Assembly (NCBI RefSeq): GCF_037975245.1
Contig: NC_092571.1
Location: forward strand, 18,500,917 to 18,564,916
Length of the DNA stretch: 64,000 bases
DNA from: Apostichopus japonicus
Taxonomy: Eukaryota; Echinodermata; Holothuroidea; Aspidochirotida; Stichopodidae
Reading direction: 5' to 3'
A model generated the notes under the pieces. The model made no database searches and was not told the DNA's origin. It saw only the letters and a list, made by a program, of their open reading frames with translations. Both the position numbers and the translations under genes were made by a program. Shown here in pieces: positions 35,201 to 50,200 of the stretch; the first letter of the stretch is position 1; the number at the start of each line of letters is the position of its first letter.

Positions 35201-38200
35201 CTGCCATAAAGAAATAAGGGTTGAAAGAGACAAAACTATTCTTCAAAACCCATACGTTAAACTCACCACTCTAAAGTTGCTCTCTGGTTCAAGTATAAAT
35301 ATATTATTTCCACATCCGCACCACATATTGGACTGTACCGGAAGCAGACAGGTAACAGCCATGGAGTCTAGCTCAATCAATCTGGCATCCTTTATACCCC
35401 ACTGGCCATCTGAGAACAAAGTTAATATTAATTAGTTTGTTGCTTCAGGATTCTAAATGATGTTAATAGAACAAATACATAATGGATGAATAATGTATCA
35501 CAGGCACAATGGTGTAACAGAGTACACTAACCCATATCCTACCTATCACAAACCTCTATTGTAAACATTTCATAGGAATATATACATGATACCATGTTTA
35601 CTTAGTAAAGTCATGATATCATGTATACCTATCAAAGTAATAATACCATATATACCTATCAAAGTAATGATACCATATATACCTATCAAAGTCATGATAC
35701 CATATATACCTATCAAAGTAACGATCCCATATATACCTATCAAAGTAAGGATACCATGTACACCTATCAAAGTAATGATACCATGTATACCTAGCAGAGT
35801 AATGATACCATATATACCTATCAAAGTCATGATACCATATATACCTATCAAAGTAACGATCCCATATATACCTAGCAAAGTAAGGATACCATGTATACCT
35901 ATCAAAGTAATGATACCATGTATACCTAGCAGAGCAATGATACCATGCAAACCTAGCATAGTAATGATACCATATATACCTATCAAAGTAACGATCCCAT
36001 ATATACCTATCAAAGTAATGATACCATATATACCTATCAAAGTAATGATACCATATATACCTATCAAAGTAAGGATACCATGTACACCTATCAAAGTAAT
36101 GATAGCATGTATACCTAGCATAGTAATGATACCATATATACCTATCAAAGTAATGATACCATATATACCTATCAAAATAATGATACCATGTACACCTATC
36201 AAAGTAATGATACCATATATACCTATCAAAGTCATGATACCATATACACCTATCAAAGTCATGAATGATAAACAGGCAAGAAAATGTAAAATATACTTGA
36301 ATTAAGAGGTTAGTTACATGCTAAGATAGCTAATCCTGCAGCAATAGCAGAAACACTCACCATATGACCGAGTATATATTAGTACTGATCCATTAGAGAG
36401 AGCAGCAAACAGGTTATTGTTCATATACTTTAAGTCCAATACAGGATGCGGTACTTGAAATGTAGCCATGTAATGAGACTTATCACTCTGCCGGACTTCG
36501 TAGATACACAACCTTTAAATAAAACAAGAACAAAATGAAAGTAGAGAAACTGACTAATACTAATATGAAACAAGAAAGAAACCCCTCCCAGCTGTTACTT
36601 GCCACATTACATATGCAGCAGTAGTTTACAAGCTGATAACCCTGGCTGATGTTGATGCTGAACATGGAGAGCAGTATAAATCTAAACAGAGTTCAAATAT
36701 TTCATACGGGCAATTGCACTAACAAAAGACGAATACTGAGCCGGCGATTAAGCACTTCTTAAGATCATGAGGTGAATACAGAACTGGTGATTGCCCACTT
36801 CTTAAGATCATGGGGTGAATACAGAGCTGGTGATTAACCACTTGTTAAGATCATGAGGTGAATACAGAGCTGGTGATTAATCACTTCTTAAGATCATGAG
36901 GTGAATACAGAGCTGGTGATTAATCACTTCTTAAGATCATGAGGTGAATACAGAGCTGGTGATTAACCACTTGTTAAGATCATGAGGTGAATACAGAGCT
37001 GGTGATTAATCACTTGTTAAGATCATGAGGTGAATACAGAGCTGGTGATTAACCACTTTTAAGATCATGAGGTGAATACCGAGCTGGTGATTAACCACTT
37101 GTTAAGATCATGGGGTGAATACAGAGCTGGTGATTAACCACTTCTTAATATCATGAGGTGAATACAGAGCTGGTGATTAATCACTTGTTAAGATCATGAG
37201 GTGAATACAGAGCTGGTGATTAACCACTTTTAAGATCATGAGGTGAATACCGAGCTGGTGATTAACCACTTGTTAAGATCATGAGGTGAATACAGAGCTG
37301 GTGATTAACCACTTGTTAAGATCATGAGGTGAATACAGAGCTGGTGATTAATCACTTGTTAAGATCATGAGGTGAATACAGAGCTGGTGATTAATCACTT
37401 GTTAAGATCATGAGGTGAATACAGAGCTGGTGATTAACCACTTTTAAGATCATGAGGTGAATACCGAGCTGGTGATTAACCACTTGTTAAGATCAAGAGG
37501 TGAATACAGAGCTGGTGATTGCCCACTTGTTAAGATCATGGGGTGAATACAGAGCTGGTGATTAACCACTTCTTAATATCATGAGGTGAATACAGAGCTG
37601 GTGATTAACCACTTTTAAGATCATGAGGTGAATACCGAGCTGGTGATTAACCACTTGTTAAGATCAAGAGGTGAATACAGAGCTGGTGATTAACCACTTT
37701 TAAGATCATGAGGTGAATATTGAGCTGGTGATTAACCACTTTTAAGATCATGAGGTGAATACCGAGCTGGTGATTAACCACTTGTTAAGATCAAGAGGTG
37801 AATACAGAGCTGGTGATTAACCACTTTTAAGATCATGAGGTGAATATTGAGCTGGTGATTAACCACTGGTTAAGATCATGAGGTGAATACAGAGCTGGTG
37901 ATTAACCACTTCTTAATATCACGAGGTGAATACTGAGCTGGTGATTAACCACTTTTAAGATCATGAGGTGAATACCGAGCTGGTGATTAACCACTTGTTA
38001 AGATCATGGGGTGAATACAGAGCTGGTGATTAACCACTTGTTAAGATCATGAGGTGAATACAGAGCTGGTGATTAGCCACTTGTTAAGATCATGAGGTGA
38101 ATACAGAGCTGGTGATTAACCACTTGTTAAGATCATGAGGTGAATACAGAGCTGGTGATTAACCACTTTTAAGATCATGAGGTGAATACAGAGCTGGTGA

Positions 38201-41200
38201 TTAACCACTTTTAAGATCATGAGGTGAATACCGAGCTGGTGATTAACCACTTGTTAAGATCATGAGCTGAATACAGAGTTGGTGATTAACCACTTGTTAA
38301 GATCATGAGGTGAATACAGAGCTGGTGATTAACCACTTCTTAAGATCATGAGGTGAATACCGAGCTGGTGATTAACCACTTGTTAAGATCATGAGGTGAA
38401 TACAGAGCTGGTGATTAACCACTTCTTAATATCATGAGGTGAATACAGAGCTGGTGATTAACCACTTGTTAAGATCATGAGGTGAATACAGAGCTGGTGA
38501 TTAACCACTTGTTAAGATCATGAGGTGAATACAGAGCTGGTGATTAATCACTTAAGATCATGAGGTGAATACAGAGCTGGTGATTAACCACTTGTTAAGA
38601 TCATGAGGTGAATACAGAGCTGGTGATTGCCCACTTCTTAAGATCATGAGGTGAATACAGAGCTGGTGATTAACCACTTGTTAAGATCATGAGGTGAATA
38701 CAGAGCTGGTGATTAATCACTTCTTAAGATCATGAGGTGACAAGCTGATACAAGCACTATTATGGCAGCGACTCATCCATCATACCAAAGTACCATGATA
38801 GTATTTTAGATTTAGTTTAGTAAAGCATAAACTCCTGGAAAAAACTGCAAAATATTTGTAAAACTAGTTGTTTAAACCCAAGGAAGTGTAAACTTTATCA
38901 GCATGAATTCATGAACACAAGAGTAAGAGTAATGAAGTACTGTTTAAAGTCCTACTTTCAATCCTCCCAATTCATAAAATGTGAATTAGGTATTTTGCTA
39001 TGTACCGAAGCCAACCTTTGACCTCCCCCTGAAGCAGCAAGGCGGTTCTACTACATATGGAGAAGTCAAATCAGCACAAGTTTCACATCTTCATTGAGAC
39101 CTGACCTTTAGAAATATGCATATTTTGACTTCTGCAAACCTTAAATGTGGAGAAACTTTACTTATCATTTGGATAATCTACCATGCATATATAATCACTT
39201 TGAAGGTTAAGTTCTCCAGATAAATTATTTTTTGATATTTTGACCTCTGCTGATCCCAAATGATCTCTGACCTCCACCTAAAATAATAGGGTTCTTGTAC
39301 TCTCTATAACAAAGACACAAAAGACCAAATATGACGTATGTGATGAAACCCATCTTGGAAAAACGTGTTTACGAGGTTCGTGGTTATAAGGTGTGATCTT
39401 TGTTTGATCTTTGATGTGATCTTTATGTAATTTTTGATGACCCTAAATGACCTTTGACCTCCACAAAAAAACAATACAGTTCTTGTACTTATTATAGGGA
39501 AGGCACATGGAAATATGAGCGAAAATAAAGTTTCCTACCTGGAGATATCTTGTTAACAAGGATTTAAAGTATTAACCCCCGGTGACCTTTAATGAACTTT
39601 GACCTACACCAAAATGTGTGAAAACTTAACACTTCATAACGCTATCCTACAATACATATAAGAGCTCCTTTGATGTTCAGGTTCTGGAAATACACATAAA
39701 TTTGAGAGATTTTCACATTTGCCTCCTGCTGACCCCAAATGACCTTGACCTCCACCCACAGATAGGGTTCTTGTACTTATTGTGGGGGAGCCACATGCCA
39801 AACATGAGAACTGCAGAGATTACCACCTATCTTGAGATATGGTATTTACAAGCTAGGGCTTCACATGCACACACATACCTAACTGCATAGGTTACTAGCC
39901 AAGTACCCAAAAACTCATATAGGTTGCTGACCTCAACATGTTCTCACATCTGTTATCTGTGCTCCCACCTCTAACAGTCAATAACACCGCCCCTCTGTCC
40001 TGCAACATATAGTAGCAGTACAACCAGTGTAGACCTGTGTCTCTCACCTGCCACTCTTGCAACCCATCCATACTGTTGGTCCTTTAAAGACGTATTCTCT
40101 GCTTCCATGGTTCTCAGGCAGTGGTACATTATCCCAATTGAAATTTGGTACATATTCCATACACAACACCTGTCTCTCCTCTAGTTGGAATGTTTCTTGT
40201 ACTGAAATTGGCTGAAAGCCTACTATGGTGATCTCCGTATTCTTATCATCCGAGCTGCATAACCACAGACTGGTCCTTGAAGCCTCACCTCCGGCGTAAC
40301 TCCGTTTTCTAAACGAGAAACTGAATTTTTCTGGGGGAATGAGTACGGCTGTTTGAATCTAATAAAAGGAATCAAAGTTAAATAGTTTAGTACATTCCTT
40401 TGGCCAGTGTATTGCTGTTGGGAAATAAATTACCACATCAGGTATACTTGTAATAGAAGTAAGTAGTAGCAACACCGAACAGCTTCTTTTGCAACTTAAA
40501 AAGCAATGCAAAAAATGTTGAATCCAAGAATTGTTTACTTTCCATAAACAAATCTTAGAAAATTTATTGGTCCTGGTGCAATTTTGGTCTACAGTAACCA
40601 GACACCAGGAAAGCAAATACAATGTATACTATCTTTTTCAATATGTTTGGCACCAACAGAAAGAATGTTTTCAAGTACTGTAGGTTTCCTTTAGTGGTAA
40701 ATTAAGATGACACCAGATAGCCTATGCTTTCAGGAACTGTTATTTCCTTTAATGGTGCATTAAATTAACACCAGATAGACTTTGCTTTCAGGAACTGTGG
40801 GTTTCCTTTAATGGTGCATTACATTAACACCAGATAGACTTTGCTTTAAGGAACTGTTATTTCCTTTAATGTTGCATTAAATTAACACGATAGACTTTGC
40901 TTTCAGGAACTGTTATTTCCTTTAATTGTGCATTAACGTGACACCAAATTATCAACAGGACTCACTTCACAAAGATGCCTTGCTTAACCTTAGCTGTTGA
41001 TGTGTTGTTTGGTCTATAACTATCATATCAAATCATCTACAGGAATCTCATCACTTCACAAAGATGCCTTGCTTAACATTATATTGATGTGTTGTTTGGT
41101 CTATAACTATCAAATACCTATCAAATCATCTACAGGAATCTCATCACTTCTCAAAGATGCCTTGCTTAACCTTAGCTGTTGATGTGTTGTTTGGTCTATA

Positions 41201-44200
41201 ACTATCATATCACTTCATAAATAGTATTTTTGGTTGACTTGTAACTTGACTTAGGATAATTCAAATGACTTGTGACTTGACAAAACAACAGTTGACTTGT
41301 GGCTTGACTTGACAAACAATGATTTTGTTGCAACACTGGAGATTCTCTTCTACTCATGCTTTGATCATACTTCCAGGGCAGCAAAAAAACCTTTCCCACT
41401 TTAAACTTACTTTTCCCATTTCTTCCTGGGATGAAAATATAGGCAGTGTCTTCATGTGAAGTGGAACACCAAAGTTCATCTCTACAAGGGTAGAGTCACT
41501 CTCATCTGGAGCATACCATCCTGGGTTGTTCTGAGGTTCTAAATGAATATTCATAACATACAGCCTTTAATGTACAAGACAAGTATATGCAAGAGTTGTA
41601 TACTAATTGTACAACATATCATGGTTGACTGTGAATACAGTAAATCATAGAGTTGTATACTGATTGTACAACATATGGTTGACTGTGCATACAGTAAATC
41701 ATAGAGTTGTATACTAATTGTACAACATATGGTTGACTGTGCATACAGTAAATCATAGAGTTGTATATTAATTGTACAACATATGGTTGACTGTGCATAG
41801 AGTAAATCATAGAGTTGTATACTAATTGTACAACATATGGTTGACTGTGCATAGAGTTGTATACTAATTGTACAACATATGGTTGACTGTGAATACAGTA
41901 AATCATAGAGTTGTATACTGATTGTACAACATATGGTTGACTGTGCATAGAGTAAATCATAGAGTTGTATACTAATTGTACAACATATCATGGTTGACTG
42001 TGCATACAGTAAATCATAGAGTTGTATACTAATTGTACAACATATGGTTGACTGTGCATACAGTAAATCATAGAGTTGTATACTAATTGTACAACATATC
42101 ATGGTTGACTGTGCATAGAGTAAATCATAGAGTTGTATACTAATTGTACAACATATGGTTGACTGTGCATAGAGTAAATCATAGAGTTGTATACTAATTG
42201 TACAACATATGGTTGACTGTGCATAGAGTAAATCATAGAGTTGTATACTAATTGTACAACATATCATGGTTGACTGTGCATAGAGTAAATCATAGAGTTG
42301 TATACTAATTGTACAACATATGGTTGACTGTGCATAGAGTAAATCATAGAGTTGTATACTAATTGTACAACATATGGTTGACTGTGCATACAGTAAATCA
42401 TAGAGTTGTATACTAATTGTACAACATATCATGGTTGACTGTGCATAGAGTAAATCATAGAGTTGTATACTAATTGTACAACATATCATGGTTGACTGTG
42501 CATACAGTAAATCATAGAGTTGTATACTAATTGTACAACATATCATGGTTGACTGTGCATAGAGTAAATCATAGAGTTGTATACTAATTGTACAACATAT
42601 CATGGTTGACTGTGCATACAGTAAATCATAGAGTTGTATACTAATTGTACAACATATCATGGTTGACTGTGCATAGAGTAAATCATAGAGTTGTATACTA
42701 ATTGTACAACATATGGTTGACTGTGCATACAGTAAATCATAGAGTTGTATACTAATTGTACAACATATCATGGTTGACTGTGCATACAGTAAATCATAGA
42801 GTTGTATACTAATTGTACAACATATCATGGTTGACTGTGCATAGAGTAAATCATAGAGTTGTATACTAATTGTACAACATATGGTTGACTGTGCATACAG
42901 TAAATCATAGAGTTGTATACTAATTGTACAACATATCATGGTTGACTGTGCATACAGTAAATCATAGAGTTGTATACTAATTGTACAACATATCATGGTT
43001 GACTGTGCATAGAGTAAATCATAGAGTTGTATACTAATTGTACAACATATGGTTGACTGTGCATACAGTAAATCATAGAGTTGTATACTAATTGTACAAC
43101 ATATGGTTGACTGTGCATACAGTAAATCATAGAGTTGTTTACTAATTGTACAACATATGGTTGACTGTGCATACAGTAAATCAACACGTATAGCTGTGTA
43201 ACTTGTCGGAAGGGATACTTTATGAAGAATTTGTAGATAAGATATAAAGATTACCAAGTTGTTCATGTAATGATTTAATTACATACTAGTAATATAAATG
43301 CAGAAAGGTTTTAGTATATAAAAGAAAACAGTTAAATATCTTAAAATACTGCAGCAGGATAAACATGGATTTACAATAGTTTGTAGCAGCATATGGCAAC
43401 ATGAGGGATTATTACACTGCTAATGTATTTGGAGAGTTTGTCAATTGTTGACCAGATTAAGCTTAGGAACATGTTGTCCACCATAGGTTGGTTTCCAATT
43501 TTAACATCACTAGCAAATATGTACTATCCAAATTACCACCCAAACATACACTCCAATTAACAGACTTAGAAACATTAAATATAGCTCTCATTATGAATAT
43601 GATTTAATCTTGGATTCATCCTTTTAACTAAATAACCTGTGGTTGCACCAAACAAATTGTAGTTGTAAACACCAAGATACTGCCAGGTATAAACCTATTT
43701 GATGACATTGCCTACTTGGGTTCAAAGTAAGGACAATTCTCATTACAATATTTGACAAAACAATTTAATAATTTTCCTTTTTAATCATAGCAATAATAGT
43801 TATATTGCAACTGACACTGCATGACGTAACATCTGTTGTGTAAATAGGGAATAAAAAACATAGTTTGTTTTTACACTCCAACTGATAAAGACTTACTTAG
43901 TCCCAATTTAGCTGTGTCTAAAGCAGTTAACCAGTCTTGTTTAATTTTGGGGCTGACCGTATCAAATACAACTGTTACTCTCTCGTTCCTGGAATGAAAA
44001 GTGAAGAGAGAATAAGAACTCGAGCATCACAGCTTTCATAGATTGCTTACTATAAGGCACAAGGTAAAACATGTCACTGCTGTAAAAAATAAAATTCCAA
44101 AACACAATCTATGTACAGAAGTACATTCTGTCTCAGATCCAACAACCAGAGAAATTGTAGTTACCTTACATATTCAACTGAGCACTTTAAGATATGCGAG

Positions 44201-47200
44201 AAACTTTGCATATTTAGAAATAGTGAATCCAGTGAAGCAGATATAGTAAGCACTTCAATGACTTTGCATAGTGTAATTTAAAATGAGACTAACAAACTGA
44301 TAGCTAGAAATGCAGCAATACCACAAGAGTCTTTCATCTGAATATCTAAGAACACTCCAAATGTTTGATGAGATTAATAACTACTATCATTACATACAGT
44401 GTTGTCGCTTGCTAGTTTATAATTTCTCATAATTCATAACATGCAAGGGATTCAGACAGCCTAGTAACGTTCATATTATAGAGAGATGTGCTTTCCTAAT
44501 ATTCATACTGAGGATGATGGAGCTGTGGGCATGATGATAACTAGAATTTATACACGAGTTATCATCACATCACACAGTTCCATCAATTATTCCAAGATAC
44601 TTACACATGGACAGAGGGAAGGGAGAGCTGGATTTTACTGACATCTGCATTTATACACGAGTTATCCTCACATCACACAGTTCCATCAATTATTCCAAGG
44701 TACTTACACATGGACAGAGGGAAGGGAGAGCTGGATTCTACTGACATGTGTTTTTATACACAAGTTATCATCACATCACACAGTTCCATCAATTATTCCA
44801 AGGTACTTACACATGGACAGAGGGAAGGGAGAGCTGGATTTTACTGACATCTGCATTTATACACTAGTTATCATCACATCACACAGTTCCATCAATTATT
44901 CCAAGGTACTTACACATGGACAGAGGGAAGGGAGAGCTGGATTTTACTGACATCTGCATTTATACACTAGTTATCATCACATCACACAGTTCCATCAATT
45001 ATTCCAAGATACTTACACATGGACAGAGGGAAGGGAGAGCTGGATTTTACTGACATCTGCATTTATACACTAGTTATCATCACATCACACAGTTCCATCA
45101 ATTATTCCAAGGTACTTACACATGGACAGAGGGAAGGGAGAGCTGGATTTTACTGACATCTGCATTTATACACTAGTTATCATCACATCACACAGTTCCA
45201 TCAATTATTCCAAGATACTTACACATGGACAGAGGGAAGGGAGAGCTGGATTTTACTGACATCTGCATTTATACACGAGTTATCATCACATCACACAGTT
45301 CCATCAATTATTCCAAGATACTTACACATGGACAGAGGGAAGGGAGAGCTGGATTTTACTGACATCTGCTTGTTTGATTTCTTGGCCTTTCTTCCTAATC
45401 AGTTTATGGATGATCAGTGCCCACTCTTCTATATCCCCTTGTGTCAATACGCCATATGTACCCTGAAAACATCAGAAACAAATGTCAACCAATGTCAACT
45501 CCATTTGAGGACATTTTGAAATATCTTGTAGAAGGAGGAAGTAGTCACAAATAATGCACACTTGCTATAACAACATACTTTGGTAAATGTTGCCACTGCA
45601 CATCATACAATCTAAATGAAAGAAAATACAATGAAAGTTTTAACCATGTTGATATTTCTCTAGGATGTTGACTGTGAGAGCTCTATTTAGTTACCTTAAG
45701 GTTACTTAACACTGCACCGAGTTGCTTGACTACTGCCAGGTCGTGCATAAGGTCATTGATACTATTATAGCTCTATTTAGTTATCTTAAGGTTACTTAAC
45801 ACTGCACCAAGTTGCTTGACTACTGCCAGGTCTTGCATAAGGTCATTGATACTATTATAGCTCTATTTAGTTACCTTAAGGTTACTTAACACTGCACCAA
45901 GTTGCTTGACTACTGCCAGGTCTTGCATAAGGTCATTGATACTATTATAGCTCTATTTAGTTACCTTAAGGTTACTTAACATTGCACCGAGTTGCTTGAC
46001 TACTGCCAGGTCGTGCATAAGGTCATTGATACTATTATAGCTCTATTTAGTTACCTTAAGGTTACTTAACATTGCACCGAGTTGCTTGACTACTGCCAGG
46101 TCGTGCATAAGGTCATTGATACTATTATAGCTCTATTTAGTTACCTTAAGGTTACTTAACACTGCACCGAGTTGCTTGACTACTGCCAGGTCGTGCATAA
46201 GGTCATTGATACTATTATAGCTCTATTTATTTACCTTAAGGTTACTTAACACTGCACCGAGTTGCTTGACTACTGCCAGGTCGTGCATAAGGTCATTGAT
46301 ACTATTATAGCTCTATTTAGTTACCTTAAGGTTACTTAACACTGCACCGAGTTGCTTGACTACTGCCAGGTCGTGCATAAGGTCATTGATACTATTATAG
46401 CTCTATTTAGTTACCTTAAGGTTACTTAACACTGCACCGAGTTGCTTGACTACTGCCAGGTCGTGCATAAGGTCATTGATACTATTATAGCTCTATTTAG
46501 TTACCTTAAGGTTACTTAACATTGCACCGAGTTGCTTGACTACTGCCAGGTCGTGCATAAGGTCATTGATACTATTATAGCTCTATTTAGTTACCTTAAG
46601 GTTACTTAACACTGCACCGAGTTGCTTGACTACTGCCAGGTCGTGCATAAGGTCATTGATACTATTATAGCTCTATTTAGTTACCTTAAGGTTACTTAAC
46701 ACTGCACCGAGTTGCTTGACTACTGCCAGGTCGTGCATAAGGTCATTGATACTATTATAGCTCTATTTAGTTACCTTAAGGTTACTTAACATTGCACCGA
46801 GTTGCTTGACTACTGCCAGGTCGTGCATAAGGTCATTGATACTATTATAGCTCTATTTAGTTACCTTAAGGTTACTTATCACTGCACCGAGTTGCTTGAC
46901 AACTGCCAGGTCGTGCATAAGGTCATTGATACTATTATAGCTCTATTTAGTTACCTTAAGGTTACTTAACATTGCACCGAGTTGCTTGACTACTGCCAGG
47001 TCGTGCATAAGGTCATTGATACTATTATAGCTCTATTTAGTTACCTTAAGGTTACTTAACACTGCACCGAGTTGCTTGACTACTGCCAGGTCGTGCATAA
47101 TGTCATTGATACTATTATAGCTCTATTTAGTTACCTTAAGGTTACTTAACACTGCACCGAGTTGCTTGACTACTGCCAGGTCGTGCATAAGGTCATTGAT

Positions 47201-50200
47201 ACTATTATAGCTCTATTTAGTTACCTTAAGGTTACTTAACACTGCACCGAGTTGCTTGACTACTGCCAGGTCGTGCATAAGGTCATTGATACTATTATAG
47301 CTCTATTTAGTTACCTTAAGGTTACTTAACACTGCACCGAGTTGCTTGACTACTGCCAGGTCGTGCATAAGGTCATTGATACTATTATAGCTCTATTTAG
47401 TTACCTTAAGGTTACTTAACATTGCACCGAGTTGCTTGACTACTGCCAGGTCGTGCATAAGGTCATTGATACTATTATAGCTCTACTTAGTTACCTTAAG
47501 GTTACTTAACATTGCACCGAGTTGCTTGACTACTGCCAGGTCGTGCATAAGGTCATTGATACTATTATAGCTCTATTTAGTTACCTTAAGGTTACTTAAC
47601 ATTGCACCGAGTTGCTTGACTACTGCCAGGTCTTGCATATGGTCATTGATACTATTATAGCTCTATTTAGTTACCTTAAGGTTACTTAACATTGCACCGA
47701 GTTGCTTGACTACTGCCAGGTCGTGCATAAGGTCATTGATACTATTATAGCTCTATTTAGTTACCTTAAGGTTACTTAACATTGCACCGAGTTGCTTGAC
47801 TACTGCCAGGTCGTGCATAAGGTCATTGATATTATTATAGCTCTATTTAGTTACCTTAAGGTTACTTAACATTGCACCGAGTTGCTTGACTACTGCCAGG
47901 TCGTGCATAAGGTCATTGCGTTCCTGGTACAGCTGCCGTGTAGAGCCACCATACAAATATTCTGAAGGGGAAGATGAGACAAGGAACTGAAATAAATTGA
48001 TTAAATTCTCTTCTCAAAGTAACTAAACTATGTGTAACACCAGGAGGCCAGTTAGCATACAATTGGCTCAAAATTCAAATTGCTTTCTGCATAATATAAA
48101 TTTAAAAAATGTTAAAATTTGTGCAAGAATTTAGTGAGAACCAGAAAAGATTTGTAGCAATCCCTTGTGGGGATCAACCATGTCATTCACTCATAAGGAT
48201 TTTACAATATAGAATCTTAAATCAAAATGTTTCAATATCCAGAAAGAAAAATGTGAAATATAGACACATTTACCACTTTTGAGCTGGCAAATCCCTTTAA
48301 CAATTGTTGAGAGTTACATGACATTGTTGAAACACTATGAAACATATTAAGAATATGGTCAATTTTCCACCATTTGAGATAACCTTTGGACCCCTTGATG
48401 ACCACTGAACTTCAGAGACAATAGCCTTCTTGAACTCAATAAGACAGATCCTTCTACCAGGTATGAAGTTAATCCACCTTTAACTTTGAGCTACCGTGTT
48501 TACAAGCAAGAGTCACACACATGCATGCATACATACACATGCACAATCACCAGTTGGAATCAAAATCAAGGAATCAAAAATGTATTTTACAACTGTTAAT
48601 ATAAATGTGCAATAACCATTGGACTAAAAATACTCATAAAAGGGAAGTCACTACGTATGCCAACTGAGCTGTTAAAGCACCCACATAGTCTTGCAGGTGC
48701 AAACATTTGAATAATTTAATATAATAGATACAGTTTCCTTTGCTTATTTATCAAGAGGGAATCTTAGATAAATCTCATACTTGCCATGTTGATGCCGGGC
48801 TGAGTGCAAGAGGACTATTTCTGGGTCAAGGTGAACAGTCACTTTAGAAAAGCCAAACCAATGTGTGATACTTTATATCTTAACCACAAAACTTTGAAAG
48901 GTCTCATTCTTGACAAAAACATGGTTAACATGATTGGTCATGAAGGTGATATGAAATTAACTCTAACAATAACAGCCTTCCTCTTAGCTATAGTAATAAC
49001 AGCCTTTGATTCAGCTCTAGTCAAAGAAGCCTTCATTTCAGCTCTAGTGATAACAGCTTTCATCTCAGCTCTAGCATTAACAGCTTTCATCTCAGCTCTA
49101 GCATTAACAGCTTTCATCTCAGCTCTAGCATTAACAGCCTTCATCTCAGCTCTAGTGATAACAGCTTTCGTCTCAGCTCTAGTAATAACAGTAGTGGCCT
49201 ACATTTCAGCTCTAGTGATAACACCTTTCATCTCAGCCTTCCTCTCAGCTCTAGTAATAGCAGCCTTCATCTCAGCTCTAGTAATAACAGCCTTCCTCTT
49301 AGCTATAGTAATACAAGCCTTTGATTCAGCTCTAGTCAAAGTAGCCTTCATCTCAGCTCTAGTGATAACAGCCTTCATCTCAGCTCTTGCATTAACAGCC
49401 TTCATCTCAGCTCTAGTAAGAATATCCTTCATCTAAGCTTTAGAAATAACACCTTTTGCCTCAGCTGTAATAATAACTGCCTTCATCTTAGCTCTAGTAA
49501 TAACATCCTTCATCTAAGCTTTAGAAATAACACCTTTTGCCTCAGCTGTAATAATAACTGCCTTCATCTCAGCTCTAGTAATAACAGCTTTAGTCTCAGC
49601 TGTAGTAATAACAGCCTTCATTTTGAATTTTGCAATCGCAGCCTTCATACTGATGCTAACAATAGCAGCCAGTATCTTGACACTAACTGCCTTCATCTTT
49701 ACTCTATTAAAAACAGCTTTCATCTCAGCTGTATTAAAAACAGCCTTCATCTCAGCTCTAGTAATAACAGCCTTAATCTTGACTCTTGCAATAACAGTTT
49801 TAATCCTGCCTCTAACAATAACAGCCTTCATCTTGACTCTAGCAATAACAGCCTTCATCATGGCTCTAGTAATAACATAATATGAGAAAATGATTTCAAA
49901 TCTTTTTTCAAATTTACCATTCTCATCCATATGTTGTGTTGTGATGGTCATCCTTCCAACATCTTTGGACACCAAAACATCTCCTCCATCTGAACTGGGT
50001 TCCAGAATCTCAACTTCAGAGAGTGGGACGCTCCATCTATGCTTGTATCTTGGTGCATCTAATCCAGATGAATTTGTACTACGGAAATAAACAAAATTTA
50101 ATCTACTGTAAACTCACATAAACTCAAGCACTGTATCTACTGTAAACTCAAACATGGGCACATATCTTAAAAACTAACACTTCAATATTTTCTTAAACAA

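Noticed and set aside
35570-36305. Overlapping 230- and 239-codon frames on both strands
   Set aside because: Product of a 27-bp repeat without stops on either strand; low-complexity I/P/Y repeats, intronic.
35585-36512. 27-bp array as derived from the E13 donor (CATATG|GTGAG)
   Set aside because: The shared word is only about 6 nt (ATATGG) and GTGAGT is absent from the unit.
41551-43266. 571-codon open frame on the - strand
   Set aside because: It is the 54/57-bp minisatellite read in one frame; both unit lengths are multiples of three. It lies in an intron and has no domain.
48804-49436. 210-codon + strand frame with hydrophobic repeats resembling membrane segments
   Set aside because: The apparent hydrophobic helices (FISALVITA) are translations of a 27-bp intronic repeat opposite the real gene.
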